DNA of 64,000 bases from Acidovorax sp. NB1 (GCF_005405905.1 NZ_BJHU01000026.1:124001-188000), one strand, 5' to 3'. Positions 36,475-46,306 are shown, counted from the first letter of the stretch. Translations and numbers: made by a program. The notes: generated by a model from the letters alone, not told the origin.

Positions 36475-38628
36475 TCAAATCACCAGCGGGTCCACGTCCA
36501 CCAACCAGCGCACCAGCCCCTTGTGCTCGGGCGCGCTGCGCGTGGCCTGCAGCACGGGCTGCCAGGCGGCCAGGAAGCGCTGCAGGGCGGCGCGGCTGGG
36601 GCTTTCCATCAGCATCTGCGCGCGCTCGACATTGGCCACGCGCTGGATGGTCAGCGGCACGGGTGGGAACAGCGTCACCGCGTCCAGCCCCGGCAGGCCC
36701 GCCGCGTGTGCGGCGGCCGTGGCGGCGGTGAGGAAGCCCTGGGCCACCTCCTGCGTGCGGGCGTCGGCGCGCACCAGGGCCTGGTAGGCAAACGGGGGCA
36801 TGGCGGCTTCTTCGCGCTCCTTGAGCTGCTGGGCGGCGAAGGCCTCGTAGTCGTGTTTGCGCAGCGCCTCGTACACCGCGTGCTGGGGGTGGAATGTCTG
36901 CACCCACATCTCGCACTGCGTACCCTGGGTCGCCATGTAGGCGGCGTCCCGCCCGGCGCGGCCGGCCGCCTGCATGAGCAGCGCAAACAGCCGCTCGGGC
37001 GCCCGGAAGTCGCTGCTGAACAGCGCCCCATCGGGCTGCACGGCGGCCACCAGGGTGATACGCCGGAAGTCATGGCCCTTGGCAATCATCTGCGTGCCCA
37101 CCAGCACATCCACCTCGCCGGAATGCACCTGCGCCAGCTGCGCTTCGAGCGCGCCCTTGGCCTTGGTGGTGTCGGCGTCGATGCGGGCGATGCGCGCGGG
37201 CGTGCGGTCGGGCCGCAGCACCTCGGACAGCAGGTCGCCAAGCTGCTCTTCGAGCTGCTCGGTGCCCCGGCCCATGGAATGGATGTCGGGGCTGCCGCAG
37301 GTGGGGCAGGCGCGGGGTACGCGCACCGTGTAGCCGCAGTGGTGGCAGCGCAGCGTGCGGTCGGCTTTGTGGAACACCTGGTGCGCGCTGCAGTGGGGGC
37401 AGTCGCTTTTCCAGCCGCAGTCGGCGCAGTGCAGCACGGGTGCGTAGCCCCGGCGGTTGAGCAGCACCATGCTCTGCTCTCCGCGCGCCACGCGCTCGGT
37501 GATGGCGGCCAGCAGCGGCGCGCTGAAGATCGCACGGCGTGGCTGCTGGTTCATGTCCACGCGGCGTACGCGGGCCGGGGCGCCCGCGCCCCTCTCTGTC
37601 CCTACGCCGGCGCCGATCCGGCTGGGCATGGCCAGGCGCACATAGCGCCCGCCCTCCGGGTCTTCGGGCGTGGGCGGGCGGCTGGCGTGCCAGCTCTCCA
37701 GCGACGGCGTGGCCGAGCCCAGCAGCACCTTGGCGCCCTGCTCACGCCCGCGCCAGATGGCCAGGTCGCGCGCCGAGTAGCGCGCGCCCTCCTGCTGCTT
37801 GTAGCTGGGGTCGTGCTCCTCGTCCACCACGATGATCTTCAGGCCCGGCAGGCTGGCGAACACCGCCATGCGCGTGCCCAGCACGATGCGGGCAGCGCCG
37901 CTGTGCGCGGTCAGCCAGCTCTTGAGGCGCTGCGGGTTGGTCATGCCGCTGTGCAGCGAGACCACGGCCTGGCTGCCGAAGCGCGGCGCAAAGCGGGCGG
38001 TGAAGCGCTCTTCCAGCTGCGGGGTGAGGTTGATCTCGGGCACCATCACCAGCGCTTGCGCCGTGGGGTCGGACTCCAGCGCTTCCTGCACGCAGCGCAG
38101 GTAGACCTCGGTCTTGCCGCTGCCGGTGCTGCCAAACAGCAGGAAGGGGCCGGATTCAGAAGAAATTTGGGCCCTTGCGCGCTCCTGCTCTGTGGTGAGC
38201 GCTATTGTTTGAATCGCGTTTTCGCTGCTGTTCCCTTCCTGCGACTTGGCGGGGCGCTTGAGTCGGCGCGCCAGCTGGTCGGGCTGCAGGTCGCGCAGCT
38301 GGGGCGGCAGGGCAGCCAGCGCCACCTCGCCCAGGGCGCGCTGGTAATAGCGCGCGGCAAAGGCCACCAGGCGGCGCCAGGGCAGGGCCAGTGGCGCTAC
38401 CCCCTCCAGCACCCCAGCCACCGCCCGCATGGCCGCACCCTCGGGCAGCTCGCCCGTGGCCTCCGCAGCGTCCCACACCACGCCCAGCACCTCGCGCTTG
38501 CCCAGCGGCACCCGCACCAGCGTGCCAGGGGGAAGGGGCTGCGCGCTGGCATAGCTGAGCAGGTCCCCCACGCCGCTGTGCGAGGGGGTGTGCAAGGCAA
38601 CGTGGACGATGGCGGAATGGATAGGCAC
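36475..38628 (-). CDS. priA: Primosomal replication restart helicase PriA
   Basis: 717 residues from a GTG start. Recognises stalled forks and reloads the replisome. The N-terminal DNA-binding domain (VHVALHTPSHSG; YYQRALGEVALAALP) is followed by Walker A FGSTGSGKTEVYL (about 160-172), DEEH, and eight zinc-ligand cysteines in CADCGWKSDCPHC and CHHCGYTV, CPTC. Motifs VLVGTQMIAKGHDF and QAAGRAGR complete helicase domain 2. It is adjacent to the DnaA-box region (38683-39268), so an origin-linked role is worth noting. The linker before Walker A resembles the dispersed element but also matches the conserved LTxEQ motif. Confidence 0.95.
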   Translation of the reverse strand: MPIHSAIVHVALHTPSHSGVGDLLSYASAQPLPPGTLVRVPLGKREVLGVVWDAAEATGELPEGAAMRAVAGVLEGVAPLALPWRRLVAFAARYYQRALGEVALAALPPQLRDLQPDQLARRLKRPAKSQEGNSSENAIQTIALTTEQERARAQISSESGPFLLFGSTGSGKTEVYLRCVQEALESDPTAQALVMVPEINLTPQLEERFTARFAPRFGSQAVVSLHSGMTNPQRLKSWLTAHSGAARIVLGTRMAVFASLPGLKIIVVDEEHDPSYKQQEGARYSARDLAIWRGREQGAKVLLGSATPSLESWHASRPPTPEDPEGGRYVRLAMPSRIGAGVGTERGAGAPARVRRVDMNQQPRRAIFSAPLLAAITERVARGEQSMVLLNRRGYAPVLHCADCGWKSDCPHCSAHQVFHKADRTLRCHHCGYTVRVPRACPTCGSPDIHSMGRGTEQLEEQLGDLLSEVLRPDRTPARIARIDADTTKAKGALEAQLAQVHSGEVDVLVGTQMIAKGHDFRRITLVAAVQPDGALFSSDFRAPERLFALLMQAAGRAGRDAAYMATQGTQCEMWVQTFHPQHAVYEALRKHDYEAFAAQQLKEREEAAMPPFAYQALVRADARTQEVAQGFLTAATAAAHAAGLPGLDAVTLFPPVPLTIQRVANVERAQMLMESPSRAALQRFLAAWQPVLQATRSAPEHKGLVRWLVDVDPLVI

Positions 38629-38680
38629 AGGCTATGGCAGTTACAGGGGCTTGTGGAGGCCGGGTGGAGGTTTGGCGGCT

Positions 38681-38925
38681 AAGTGCTTGATTTGGCTTGC
38701 CGTGTGAGTAATCCCGTCTTTCTGTGGATAACTTTGTTGACATCCTGCATCCACCGCCCGCCAACCCGCATGAATACTGGCCCTGAACAGAATGCCCACA
38801 AAATTGGCAGTGAGAAAAAATCCTTATGAATCAATCATCTGAAGAATTTTGGGTGCATTTTCTGTGCTAGCGCCTGGTGGGCCACCCATGTTGCGCCGCA
38901 TCAAGATTTTTGTGCATAAGTCAGG
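38681..38925. repeat. Copy A of the DnaA-box segment
   Basis: Shared blocks with copy B: AAGTGCTTGATTTG (38681), CTGTGGATAACTTTGTTGA (38722), GGAATGCCC-like run near 38790, and TTTTTGTGCATAAGT (38907). DnaA boxes: TGTGGATAA 38723-38731 and TGTGCATAA 38911-38919. Confidence 0.75.
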
Positions 38926-39013
38926 CAGCCAGCAGGGCGTCAATGGCCGGGAAAACCCTTAATTTGTGTTAGTGATGCCCCCGCATGCTCAGTCTTTTCT
39001 GCGATGTAGGCTG

Positions 39014-39268
39014 CAAGTGCTTGATTTGACTGGGGTTTTGCAAGAAATCCAGAATTCCTGTGGATAACTTTGTTGATATCCCCTGTGTTTGCCACGCAAG
39101 TCCTTGACGGGCCGTGCTTTGGCTGGAATGCCCGCCAAAAAAGCAGCCTTGCGAAATCGTTTTAAATCAACCACTTACGTCGTTGATGAGAATATTTTCT
39201 GCCCTGCCCACTTTGTGTGCACGGGGGCCGCAGAGGCCCCGGTGCTGCGCCATTTTTGTGCATAAGTA
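39014..39268. repeat. Copy B of the DnaA-box segment
   Basis: Same order as copy A, offset by 333-346 bp. DnaA boxes: TGTGGATAA 39059-39067 and TGTGCATAA 39257-39265. The AT-rich part is AAATCGTTTTAAATCAACCA near 39155. Confidence 0.75.
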
Positions 39269-39380
39269 GGCCCTTCGAGCCGCTCGGGTATTGCCGCCCT
39301 GCGGTTTTTCTTCTGTTGCAGAAGATGCACCCGCAGGGCGCCACGCAGCCCGTTGCCACGCTGCTGCGGGCCGGGCGCCT

Positions 39381-40493
39381 TCACCCCTGGCGCTGCGCGC
39401 GCGAGTGGCTGTGCACGGCCTCCACCAGCGCCGCTACATGCTCGGGCGGGGTGAACTGGCTGATGCCGTGGCCCAGGTTGAAGATGTGCGTGGGGCCGCT
39501 GGTGCTGCGGTCGGTGTGGGGCTTGCCAAAGCTGTCGAGCACGGCATGCACCTGGGTCACGATCTGCGCGGGCGGTGCAAACAGCACATTGGGGTCGATG
39601 TTGCCCTGCAGCGCTTTGCCGGGGCCGCCCACCTGCCCGCCGACGATGGTGCGCGCCTTGCCCAGGTTGGCCGTCCAGTCCAGGCCCAGCACTTCGCAGT
39701 CGATGTCTTTCATGTCGTCGAGCCAGATGCCGCCGCCCTTGGTGAAGACGATGCGCGGCACGTCCGTGCCATCCACGCCGGTGCGCTTCAGTTGCGCCAG
39801 CACGCGCTTGGTATAGGCCAGGCTGAACTCCTGGAACGCGCCATCGGCCAGCACGCCGCCCCAGCTGTCAAAAATCATCACGGCCTGGGCGCCCGCGTCG
39901 ATCTGGGCGTTGAGGTAGGCGGCCACGCTGTCGGCGTTCACGGCCAGGATGCGATGCATCAGGTCGGGGCGGGCATACATCAGGCTCTTGACGAGGCGGT
40001 AGTCGTCGCTGCCCTTGCCTTCGACCATGTAGCAGGCCAGGGTCCAGGGGCTACCCGAGAAACCGATCAGCGGCACGCGGCCGTTCAATGCCTTGCGGAT
40101 GCTGGTGACCGCGTCGAACACGTAGCGCAGCTTGTCCATGTCGGGCACGGCCAGTTCATTCACCGCAGCCTCGTCGCGCACCACTTTGGCAAAGCGCGGG
40201 CCTTCGCCCTCGGCAAACGACAGGCCCAGCCCCATGGCGTCGGGCACGGTGAGGATGTCGGAAAACAGGATGGCCGCGTCGAGCGGAAAACGCTCCAGCG
40301 GCTGCAAGGTCACTTCGGTGGCGTAGTCCACATTGGTGGCCAGGCCCATGAAGCTGCCCGCCAGGGCACGTGTGGCCTTGTATTCGGGCAGATAGCGCCC
40401 CGCCTGGCGCATGAGCCACAGGGGCGTGTAGTCGGTGGCCTGGCGGCGGCAGGCACGCAGGAAGGTGTCGTTGGCAAGGGGGGCGAAGGTCAT
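39381..40493 (-). CDS. hemE: Uroporphyrinogen decarboxylase
   Basis: 370 residues. Converts uroporphyrinogen III to coproporphyrinogen III in haem synthesis. Family signatures: [15 protein letters not shown] near the N-terminus (Arg for substrate carboxylates), [30 protein letters not shown] and the C-terminal [16 protein letters not shown]. The start at 40493 agrees with the normal N-terminus; an upstream frame from 40562 is dropped. Its 3' end borders the DnaA-box region. In Caulobacter the origin also lies next to hemE. Confidence 0.95.
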   Translation of the reverse strand: MTFAPLANDTFLRACRRQATDYTPLWLMRQAGRYLPEYKATRALAGSFMGLATNVDYATEVTLQPLERFPLDAAILFSDILTVPDAMGLGLSFAEGEGPRFAKVVRDEAAVNELAVPDMDKLRYVFDAVTSIRKALNGRVPLIGFSGSPWTLACYMVEGKGSDDYRLVKSLMYARPDLMHRILAVNADSVAAYLNAQIDAGAQAVMIFDSWGGVLADGAFQEFSLAYTKRVLAQLKRTGVDGTDVPRIVFTKGGGIWLDDMKDIDCEVLGLDWTANLGKARTIVGGQVGGPGKALQGNIDPNVLFAPPAQIVTQVHAVLDSFGKPHTDRSTSGPTHIFNLGHGISQFTPPEHVAALVEAVHSHSRAQRQG

Positions 40494-40594
40494 CCTGCGA
40501 TTGTCGCAGGCCGACCGCCGGCCTCGCCCCCCGATTTGGCGGTAGAAATTGACGCGCATCAAGCCGAAACCACCGAGGGTCGGCTCCAGGGCGC

Positions 40595-42175
40595 CTACCG
40601 CTCCGCGATGTAGTGCGACATCCGCACGACTTCGCCGGGTGCCAAGAACGCCCGCACTTCCGTCTCAAGCGCCTGGTCCGCCATGGTGGCGCGGGCGCGC
40701 TGGTGCAGGTAGTCGGCCCAGGACTCGACGATGAAGCGCTCCACATAGCGCGAGGGTTCGCCCAGGTCCTTGTACACGCGCCAGAAGGTGGCGCCGTCGC
40801 GGCGGCGCGGGGCCTTCATGCGGCTGATGGTGTCGAGGAAGGCGGCGTCGGTGCCGGGGGCGATGCGGTAGCCCACTTCCACCGCCACGGGGCCCGCCTC
40901 GGGCAGCGGCTCGGCCTCGATGAAGAGTTCGTCCCAGGGCGTGGCCTGGGTCACCTCGTGCAGCGCACCCATGCGCAGCGGCATGGGGCGGGCCAGCAGC
41001 AGGCCCACGCCCATGAGCGCGGCGGCCACACACAGCGTGGGTGTGAGGCCCAGGATGTCCGACGCCGCACCCCAGAAGGCCGAGCCGATAGCAAACGCGC
41101 CCAGCGCCGCCACCATGTGCATGGCCACGGCGCGTGAGCGCACCCACTGCGGCGCGCTGGCCTGGGTGGCGGTGTTGAAGGTGGACATGGCCGACATCCA
41201 GGCCGCGCCCGCAAACAGCATGGCGATGTAGACCACCCCCGTGATCTTGGTGAGGGCCGCCACCAGCATGGCCGCGCCAAACACGATGCCGCCGGTGCCC
41301 ACGATGACTTCCATGCCAAAACGCGCGCGCAGCCGTCCCAGCACCAGGCCCACGGCCACCGCGCCCGTGCCCAGGCAGCCCATCAGCAAACCGAAGCCCG
41401 GTGCCCCGGTGCCCAGGCGCTGGGCAATCACCGGCAGCAGCGCCCACAGGGCCGAGCCTGCAGCGCTGAACGCCATCACGCGCACCAGCTGCGCGAGGAT
41501 CATGCGCGAATGCCAGGCAAAACGCAGGCCGCTCAGGGTGCCGCCCCACAGGCGCTCGGCGGGCAGCTTGGAGGGTGGGTGTGCCTTGGGCGGCCAGCGG
41601 CGGATGGAGTCCCACATCACCAGCGTGGTGGTCACCGTAACGGCAAACACCCACCCGGCGCCCAGCTGGGCAAACACCAGCCCCGCCAGCGTAGGCCCGA
41701 TGGCGCGCGCCGCGTTGTAGGCAATGCTCACGGCGGTGATGGCCTGGGGCCATTCGTCGCGCGGCACCGGGTCGATGACCGAGGAGTTCCATGCGGGCGT
41801 GAGCACCGCCGTGCAGCAGCCGCACACAAACACCAGGAACAGCACCGAAGCCGACCCGCCCCAGCCGCCCAGCACCAGCAGCGTGAGCAGCGCACTGGCC
41901 CCCGCCTGCGCCAGCAAAGCGCCTGAGATCAGGCGCCGCCGGTCCGTGGTGTCGGCCAGCACACCGGCAGGCAACGCCAGCAGGAACATGGGCATGAACA
42001 CGGCTGTCTGCACCAGCGCGGCCAGAAAGGACGACCCCGTCAGCTCGACCATGAGCCAGGCGGCTGCCATGGTCTGCATGCCACTGCCTACAAAAAAGAT
42101 GCCGCCACAAATCCACAGGCCCCGGAACGCGGGTTGGCGCAGAGGGCTCCACAAAGAGGTCGAGTGCTGGGACAT
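40595..42175 (-). CDS. MFS exporter with C-terminal ABM-like domain
   Basis: 526 residues. The first 400 form a 12-helix MFS protein of the enterobactin-exporter-like (DUF894) group: [65 protein letters not shown]. The last 110 residues (about 415-526) resemble an antibiotic-biosynthesis-monooxygenase domain: [19 protein letters not shown] and [32 protein letters not shown]. This fusion is known in the group; the extra domain may bind or modify the exported compound. Substrate unknown. The MarR gene 127 nt upstream on the same strand may control it. Confidence 0.8.
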   Translation of the reverse strand: MSQHSTSLWSPLRQPAFRGLWICGGIFFVGSGMQTMAAAWLMVELTGSSFLAALVQTAVFMPMFLLALPAGVLADTTDRRRLISGALLAQAGASALLTLLVLGGWGGSASVLFLVFVCGCCTAVLTPAWNSSVIDPVPRDEWPQAITAVSIAYNAARAIGPTLAGLVFAQLGAGWVFAVTVTTTLVMWDSIRRWPPKAHPPSKLPAERLWGGTLSGLRFAWHSRMILAQLVRVMAFSAAGSALWALLPVIAQRLGTGAPGFGLLMGCLGTGAVAVGLVLGRLRARFGMEVIVGTGGIVFGAAMLVAALTKITGVVYIAMLFAGAAWMSAMSTFNTATQASAPQWVRSRAVAMHMVAALGAFAIGSAFWGAASDILGLTPTLCVAAALMGVGLLLARPMPLRMGALHEVTQATPWDELFIEAEPLPEAGPVAVEVGYRIAPGTDAAFLDTISRMKAPRRRDGATFWRVYKDLGEPSRYVERFIVESWADYLHQRARATMADQALETEVRAFLAPGEVVRMSHYIAER

Positions 42176-42302
42176 GAGGGCGGGTGGTAGGGCGTGGGTC
42201 GTGGTCGGACGGAAAGCGCGGGCGGACCTGCAGGGGTGTTACGAGGCGTCTTGGAGGATATCGCCGTCTCCCCGTTTTGGGGCGCACTGCGGGGGATGTC
42301 CC

Positions 42303-42854
42303 TCAATCCACATGCCGTCCGCCCCGCAGCCGGTAGGTGCGCGGCACATCGGTGCGGGTGGCGACCAGCGCTTCGGCGCGCTGCTGCATGTCGGCCAGGG
42401 CCTGGTCCAGGCCCGACACGGCCTCGGGTTCGAGCCCGGCCAGCAACTCCTGGTTGAGCGCCTTGACCTGCGGGAACAGGCCATCGTGCACCGCCTGGCC
42501 TGCGGGCGTGAGGGTCAGCACGGCCTGGCGCCGGTCGCCGGGCATGGCGTCGCGGGTGATGAGCTTCTTGGCCAGCAGCGAGGTGATGGCGCGCGAGGTG
42601 CGTGCCCGGTCCAGCCCCAGCCGTTGGGCCAGCTCGGCCGGTGGCATGCCCGGGTGTTGCGCCAGCATCATCAGCAGGCCCCACTCCCGCCGGGTGATTC
42701 CGTAGCCACCTTCACACAGCCGCACCACCAGGCTGCCCGCCACGGCCAGCAGGCGGTTGAGGCGGTACATCAGCAGGTCGTTGGCGGCCTGCGGGTGGGC
42801 CAGCCGGTGGCCGGGCGGGGTGGGTGGTGAGGGGGCCGGTGCAGGCGCGGGCAT
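42303..42854 (-). CDS. MarR-family transcriptional regulator
   Basis: 183 residues. A proline-rich N-terminus precedes the MarR winged helix: GYGITRREWGLLMMLAQHPGMPPAELAQRLGLDRARTSRAITSLLAKKLITRDAMPGDRRQAVLTLTPAG. Divergent from a Bug receptor-sulfatase pair and 127 nt upstream of the MFS exporter, so it could control either. The ATG at 42854 lacks a good ribosome binding site; a TTG at 42872 is an alternative. A palindrome at 42875-42893 is the likely operator. Confidence 0.85.
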   Translation of the reverse strand: MPAPAPAPSPPTPPGHRLAHPQAANDLLMYRLNRLLAVAGSLVVRLCEGGYGITRREWGLLMMLAQHPGMPPAELAQRLGLDRARTSRAITSLLAKKLITRDAMPGDRRQAVLTLTPAGQAVHDGLFPQVKALNQELLAGLEPEAVSGLDQALADMQQRAEALVATRTDVPRTYRLRGGRHVD

Positions 42855-42874
42855 CAGGGTATTTCCGGGCAATG

Positions 42875-42893
42875 ATTGATTAGATCAATTGAT
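42875..42893. promoter_or_regulatory. MarR operator candidate
   Basis: ATTGAT-TAG-ATCAAT (42875-42889) overlaps ATCAATTGAT (42884-42893). The overlapping palindromes sit between the divergent MarR and receptor genes. Confidence 0.65.
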
Positions 42894-42971
42894 TGTGTGC
42901 CCAATACAGTCCGGCCATCCACCCCCCGCGCGGCTGCGCGGGCCCTGCCATCGCCCCTGGAGATTTCGACC

Positions 42972-43925
42972 ATGCGCAAACCCCTTGCTTTTGTGCTGAC
43001 CGCCACACTCGCCCTGTGCGCCACCCTGGCCCAGGCGCAGGAGACCCCCTTGCGCATCGTGGTGGGTTACGCACCCGGCGGCGCGACCGACCGCGTGGCC
43101 CGCATCGTGGCCGACAAGCTGGGCAGCAAGCTTGGCACGCCCGTGATCGTGGAGAACAAGACCGGCGCGGGCGGCCGCCTCTCGGCCCAGGCCGTCAAAG
43201 CCGCGCCCGCCAACCAGCCCACGCTGCTGCTGGCCAACCCCGCCGTGATGCTGGTAGCGCCGCTGGTGTTCCCTGACGCGGGCTACGACCCCGAGCGCGA
43301 CTTCCGCCCTGTGAGCCACGTGAACAGCTACGAATTCGGCGTGGCCGTGGGCAGTGCCGTGCCGGTCAAGGAGCTGCCGCACCTGATGGCCTGGCTGAAG
43401 GCCAACCCGGACAAGGCCAACTTCGGCGTGCCCGCCACCGGCAGCCTGCCGCACTTTTTTGGCCTGATGGTGGGCGACGCCGCCAAGGTGCGCGCCGAGG
43501 TGGTGGGCTACCGGGGCTCGGCGCCGCTGCTGAATGACCTGCTGGGCGGCCAGGTGCCCGTGGCGTTCGACACGTTTGACACCCTGTTGCCCCAGCACGA
43601 GGCGGGCAAGATCCGCATCCTGGCGGTGTCGGGCGCCAAGCGCAGTGCGCTGGACCCCAAGATCCCCACGTTCAAGGAAAGCGGTTTGGACCTGGCCGCC
43701 ACCGGCTGGAACACCTTTTTTGCCCCCATGGGCATGCCCAAGGCGCAGGCCGAGCGCCTGGCCAGTCTGATCCATGAGGTGATGAAGGACCCGGACACCC
43801 AGCGCAAGTTCGAAGCCGCCAAGATGGAGCCCGTTGTGGCAACCATGGCGCAGACCGAAGCGATGCTCAAGGCCTACCGCGCGCAATGGGCGCCGGTCGT
43901 GCAGCGCTCGGGCTTCAAACCATGA
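42972..43925 (+). CDS. Bug/TctC-family receptor coupled to a sulfatase
   Basis: 317 residues. A signal peptide ends at AQAQ (about residue 23), then ETPLRIVVGYAPGGATDRVARIVADKLG, VIVENKTGAGG and VVGYRGSAPLLNDLLGGQ, the standard Bug-fold motifs. It has no TctA/TctB partners. The stop codon overlaps the sulfatase ATG by four bases (ATGA), so the ligand is probably a sulfated or carboxylated compound released by, or fed to, that enzyme; this is inference. Confidence 0.85.
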   Translation: MRKPLAFVLTATLALCATLAQAQETPLRIVVGYAPGGATDRVARIVADKLGSKLGTPVIVENKTGAGGRLSAQAVKAAPANQPTLLLANPAVMLVAPLVFPDAGYDPERDFRPVSHVNSYEFGVAVGSAVPVKELPHLMAWLKANPDKANFGVPATGSLPHFFGLMVGDAAKVRAEVVGYRGSAPLLNDLLGGQVPVAFDTFDTLLPQHEAGKIRILAVSGAKRSALDPKIPTFKESGLDLAATGWNTFFAPMGMPKAQAERLASLIHEVMKDPDTQRKFEAAKMEPVVATMAQTEAMLKAYRAQWAPVVQRSGFKP

Positions 43926-45250
43926 CCACCCGCCCCAACATCATCTTCATCGTCGCCGACGACCTCGGCTATGCCGACCTGGGCTGCTATGGCGGCCGCG
44001 ATGCAGCCTTTGGCCCCGTGTCGCCGGTGCTCGACCAGCTGGCGGCCGAGGGCCTCAAGCTCACGCAGGGCTACTCCAATTCGCCCGTCTGCTCGCCCAC
44101 ACGTTTTGCGCTCATGACCGCGCGCTACCAGTACCGCCTGCGCGGCGCGGCCGAGGAGCCCATCAACAGCAAGAGCCGGGGCAGCACCACCCTGGGCCTG
44201 CCGCCCGAGCACCCCACGTTGCCTTCGCTGCTGCGCGCATCGGGCTACCGCACGGCGCTGATGGGCAAGTGGCACCTGGGCTACCCGCCCGCGTTCGGGC
44301 CGCTGCGCTCGGGCTATGAAGAGTTCTTTGGACCCATGTCGGGCGGGGTGGACTATTTCACCCACTGCAGTTCCAATGGCACGCACGACCTGTACCTGGG
44401 CGAGGAAGAAAAGCAGCAGGACGGCTACCTCACCGACCTCATCACCGACCACGCGCTCGACTATGTGCAGCGCATGGCTGAGGGCGCACAGGCCGGCACG
44501 CCGTTCTTCCTGAGCCTGCACTACACCGCGCCCCACTGGCCGTGGGAGACCCGCGACGACGAGGCGCTGGCGCAGGAGGTGAAGACGAACCTGTTCCACC
44601 TGCACGGCGGCAACATCGAGACCTACCGCCGCATGATCCACCACATGGACGAGGGCATCGGCCGCATCATGGCCGCGCTCCAGCGCCACGGCATCGACCG
44701 CGACACGCTGGTCGTGTTCACCAGCGACAACGGCGGCGAGCGCTTCTCGGACAACTGGCCGCTGGTGGGCGGCAAGATGGACCTGACCGAAGGCGGCATC
44801 CGCGTGCCCTGGATCGCCCGCTGGCCTGCGGTGATTGCCCCCGGCGGCGTGAGCGCGCAGACCTGCATGACCATGGACTGGTCGGCCACCATGCTCGACG
44901 CCGCAGGGGCCGCCGCGCATGCGGATTACCCGCTGGACGGCCGCTCGCTGATGCCGCTGCTGCGCGATGCCAACATGATTGACGAGCCCCCGCTGTTCTG
45001 GCGCATGAACCACCGAGGCCAGCGCGCCATGCGCCAGGGCGTGTGGAAGTACCTGCACGTGGATGGCAACGACTACCTGTTCAACCTGGCCGACGACGAA
45101 CGCGAGCGCGCCAACCGTGCGCCCGTGGAGCCCGACCGCCTGAAGGCCATGCGCGCCGCGTGGGAGGCGTGGAACGCATCCATGCCCGCCATTCCTGACG
45201 ACGCCACGGTGAGCCTGGGGTACTCCGTCAAGGACATGCCGCAGCGCTGA
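43922..45250 (+). CDS. Arylsulfatase-type sulfatase
   Basis: 442 residues. Type I sulfatase: D13 and D14 in FIVADDLGYAD bind calcium, C57 in CSPTR becomes formylglycine, GKWHLG supplies Lys and His and TSDNGG supplies Asp and Asn. No signal peptide is visible at the chosen ATG, so it is probably cytoplasmic, which is consistent with uptake of the substrate by a transporter. C57 needs a formylglycine-generating enzyme that is not in the window. Substrate unknown. Confidence 0.9.
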   Translation: MTTRPNIIFIVADDLGYADLGCYGGRDAAFGPVSPVLDQLAAEGLKLTQGYSNSPVCSPTRFALMTARYQYRLRGAAEEPINSKSRGSTTLGLPPEHPTLPSLLRASGYRTALMGKWHLGYPPAFGPLRSGYEEFFGPMSGGVDYFTHCSSNGTHDLYLGEEEKQQDGYLTDLITDHALDYVQRMAEGAQAGTPFFLSLHYTAPHWPWETRDDEALAQEVKTNLFHLHGGNIETYRRMIHHMDEGIGRIMAALQRHGIDRDTLVVFTSDNGGERFSDNWPLVGGKMDLTEGGIRVPWIARWPAVIAPGGVSAQTCMTMDWSATMLDAAGAAAHADYPLDGRSLMPLLRDANMIDEPPLFWRMNHRGQRAMRQGVWKYLHVDGNDYLFNLADDERERANRAPVEPDRLKAMRAAWEAWNASMPAIPDDATVSLGYSVKDMPQR

Positions 45251-45334
45251 ACCCGGCGGGCATGCAAGTTAGCGGGCGGACGGCAGGGCTTGCCCTGTTG
45301 CCCGCCAGACACCCTTGCCGGTAGATTGGGCGCC

Positions 45335-46306
45335 ATGCCCGCCTTCGCCCCCGCGCCCTCGTCCCCCACTGCTCTGCGCCAGTGGACCACCGACGTGGTG
45401 GCGCCGCCCGCGCGCCTGGACTACTGGGTGGGCGCGATCTGCGAGGCGTTTCTGGAGATGGATTGCAGCTCCCGCGAGGCGCCGCTGTTTGGCGGCGAGC
45501 TGCAAAGCCTGCCGGTGGAGACGCTGTCCATCAACCGCGTGCGGGCCTCCACCCAGGATGTGTTTCGCACGCCCGCCGGCATTGCGCGCAGCCGCCAGCT
45601 GCCCTTCTACCTGATCGGCCAGGCCGAGACCGCATGGCATGTGCGCCAGGATGGCCATGTGGCCCACCTGCGGCCGGGCGACGTGGTGCTGCTGGATTCG
45701 GCCCGGCCGTACGAACTGCACTTTCCCGACGGCGTGCACTGTGTGTCGCTGCAGCTGCCGCGCGCCTGGGTAGGGCAGTGGCTGCAGCAGGCCGAGGCGC
45801 CCGGCCCGCGTGTGGCCTGGCGCGACCAGGGCTGGGGCCAGAGCCTCGGGGCGCTGGCCGTGCAACTGGCACGCGACCCGGCCTCGGCGCAGGCCCTGCC
45901 GCCCGCCTTGCTGTCCGACCACCTGGGCGCGCTGCTGTGCGCGGCGCTGGAGCCGCCCCAGCCACCCGCCCCCACGGCGGCAGGCAGCCTGCATGCCCAT
46001 CTGTGTGCGCTGCTGCGGGCGCGCATCGACCAGCCCAGCCTCTCGGCCCCAGCGCTGGCGCAGGAGGCGGGTGTGTCGCTGCGCACCCTGCACCGCGCGT
46101 TTGCGGCGCAGGGCCACACCTTTGCGGGCACCTTGCGCGAGTTACGCCTGGCGCGGGCGGGCGAGCTGCTGCGCCGCCCCCAGCTGGCCCATGTGGCCGT
46201 GGCCGAGATCGGGCGGCGCTGCGGCTTTGCCGACGCTTCGCACTTCGCGCGCGCCTTCCAGCGCGCCATGGGGGCGTCGCCCGCGCAGTGGCGGCGCGGC
46301 GGCTGA
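45335..46306 (+). CDS. AraC-family transcriptional regulator
   Basis: 323 residues. N-terminal AraC_binding_2-like domain (LPFYLIGQAETAWHVRQDGHVAHLRPGDVVLLDSARPYEL) and C-terminal two-HTH domain (ALAQEAGVSLRTLHRAFAAQGHTFAGTLRELRLARA; VAEIGRRCGFADASHFARAFQRAMGASPAQWRR). It follows the sulfatase and precedes an alpha/beta hydrolase on the plus strand and may control either. Confidence 0.85.
   Translation: MPAFAPAPSSPTALRQWTTDVVAPPARLDYWVGAICEAFLEMDCSSREAPLFGGELQSLPVETLSINRVRASTQDVFRTPAGIARSRQLPFYLIGQAETAWHVRQDGHVAHLRPGDVVLLDSARPYELHFPDGVHCVSLQLPRAWVGQWLQQAEAPGPRVAWRDQGWGQSLGALAVQLARDPASAQALPPALLSDHLGALLCAALEPPQPPAPTAAGSLHAHLCALLRARIDQPSLSAPALAQEAGVSLRTLHRAFAAQGHTFAGTLRELRLARAGELLRRPQLAHVAVAEIGRRCGFADASHFARAFQRAMGASPAQWRRGG

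Larger units (their letters stand above)
38629..39380. other. 752-bp non-coding region with duplicated DnaA-box segments (origin-like)
   Basis: No gene fits here: open frames on the minus strand are short and lack ribosome binding sites. It contains two diverged copies of a segment of about 240 bp (38681-38925 and 39014-39268), each running AAGTGCTTGATTTG, CTGTGGATAACTTTGTTGA, an AT-rich stretch, and TTTTTGTGCATAAGT. Four consensus DnaA boxes result, all in one orientation. AT-rich cores lie at about 38800-38860 and 39130-39200. Confidence 0.75.

Noticed and set aside
38161..38220. Sequence inside priA resembling the dispersed element (GGGCCC, GGTGAGCGCTAT, TTTGAATC)
   Set aside because: It encodes the conserved LTxEQ motif that precedes Walker A in PriA, so the similarity can arise by chance or codon use.
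36523..38682. Plus-strand open frame of about 719 codons
   Set aside because: Shadow of priA; no motifs and no ribosome binding site.
39162..39384. Minus-strand frames of 65-69 codons in the DnaA-box region
   Set aside because: No ribosome binding site, overlap repeat copy B, and the DNA has the features of a non-coding region.
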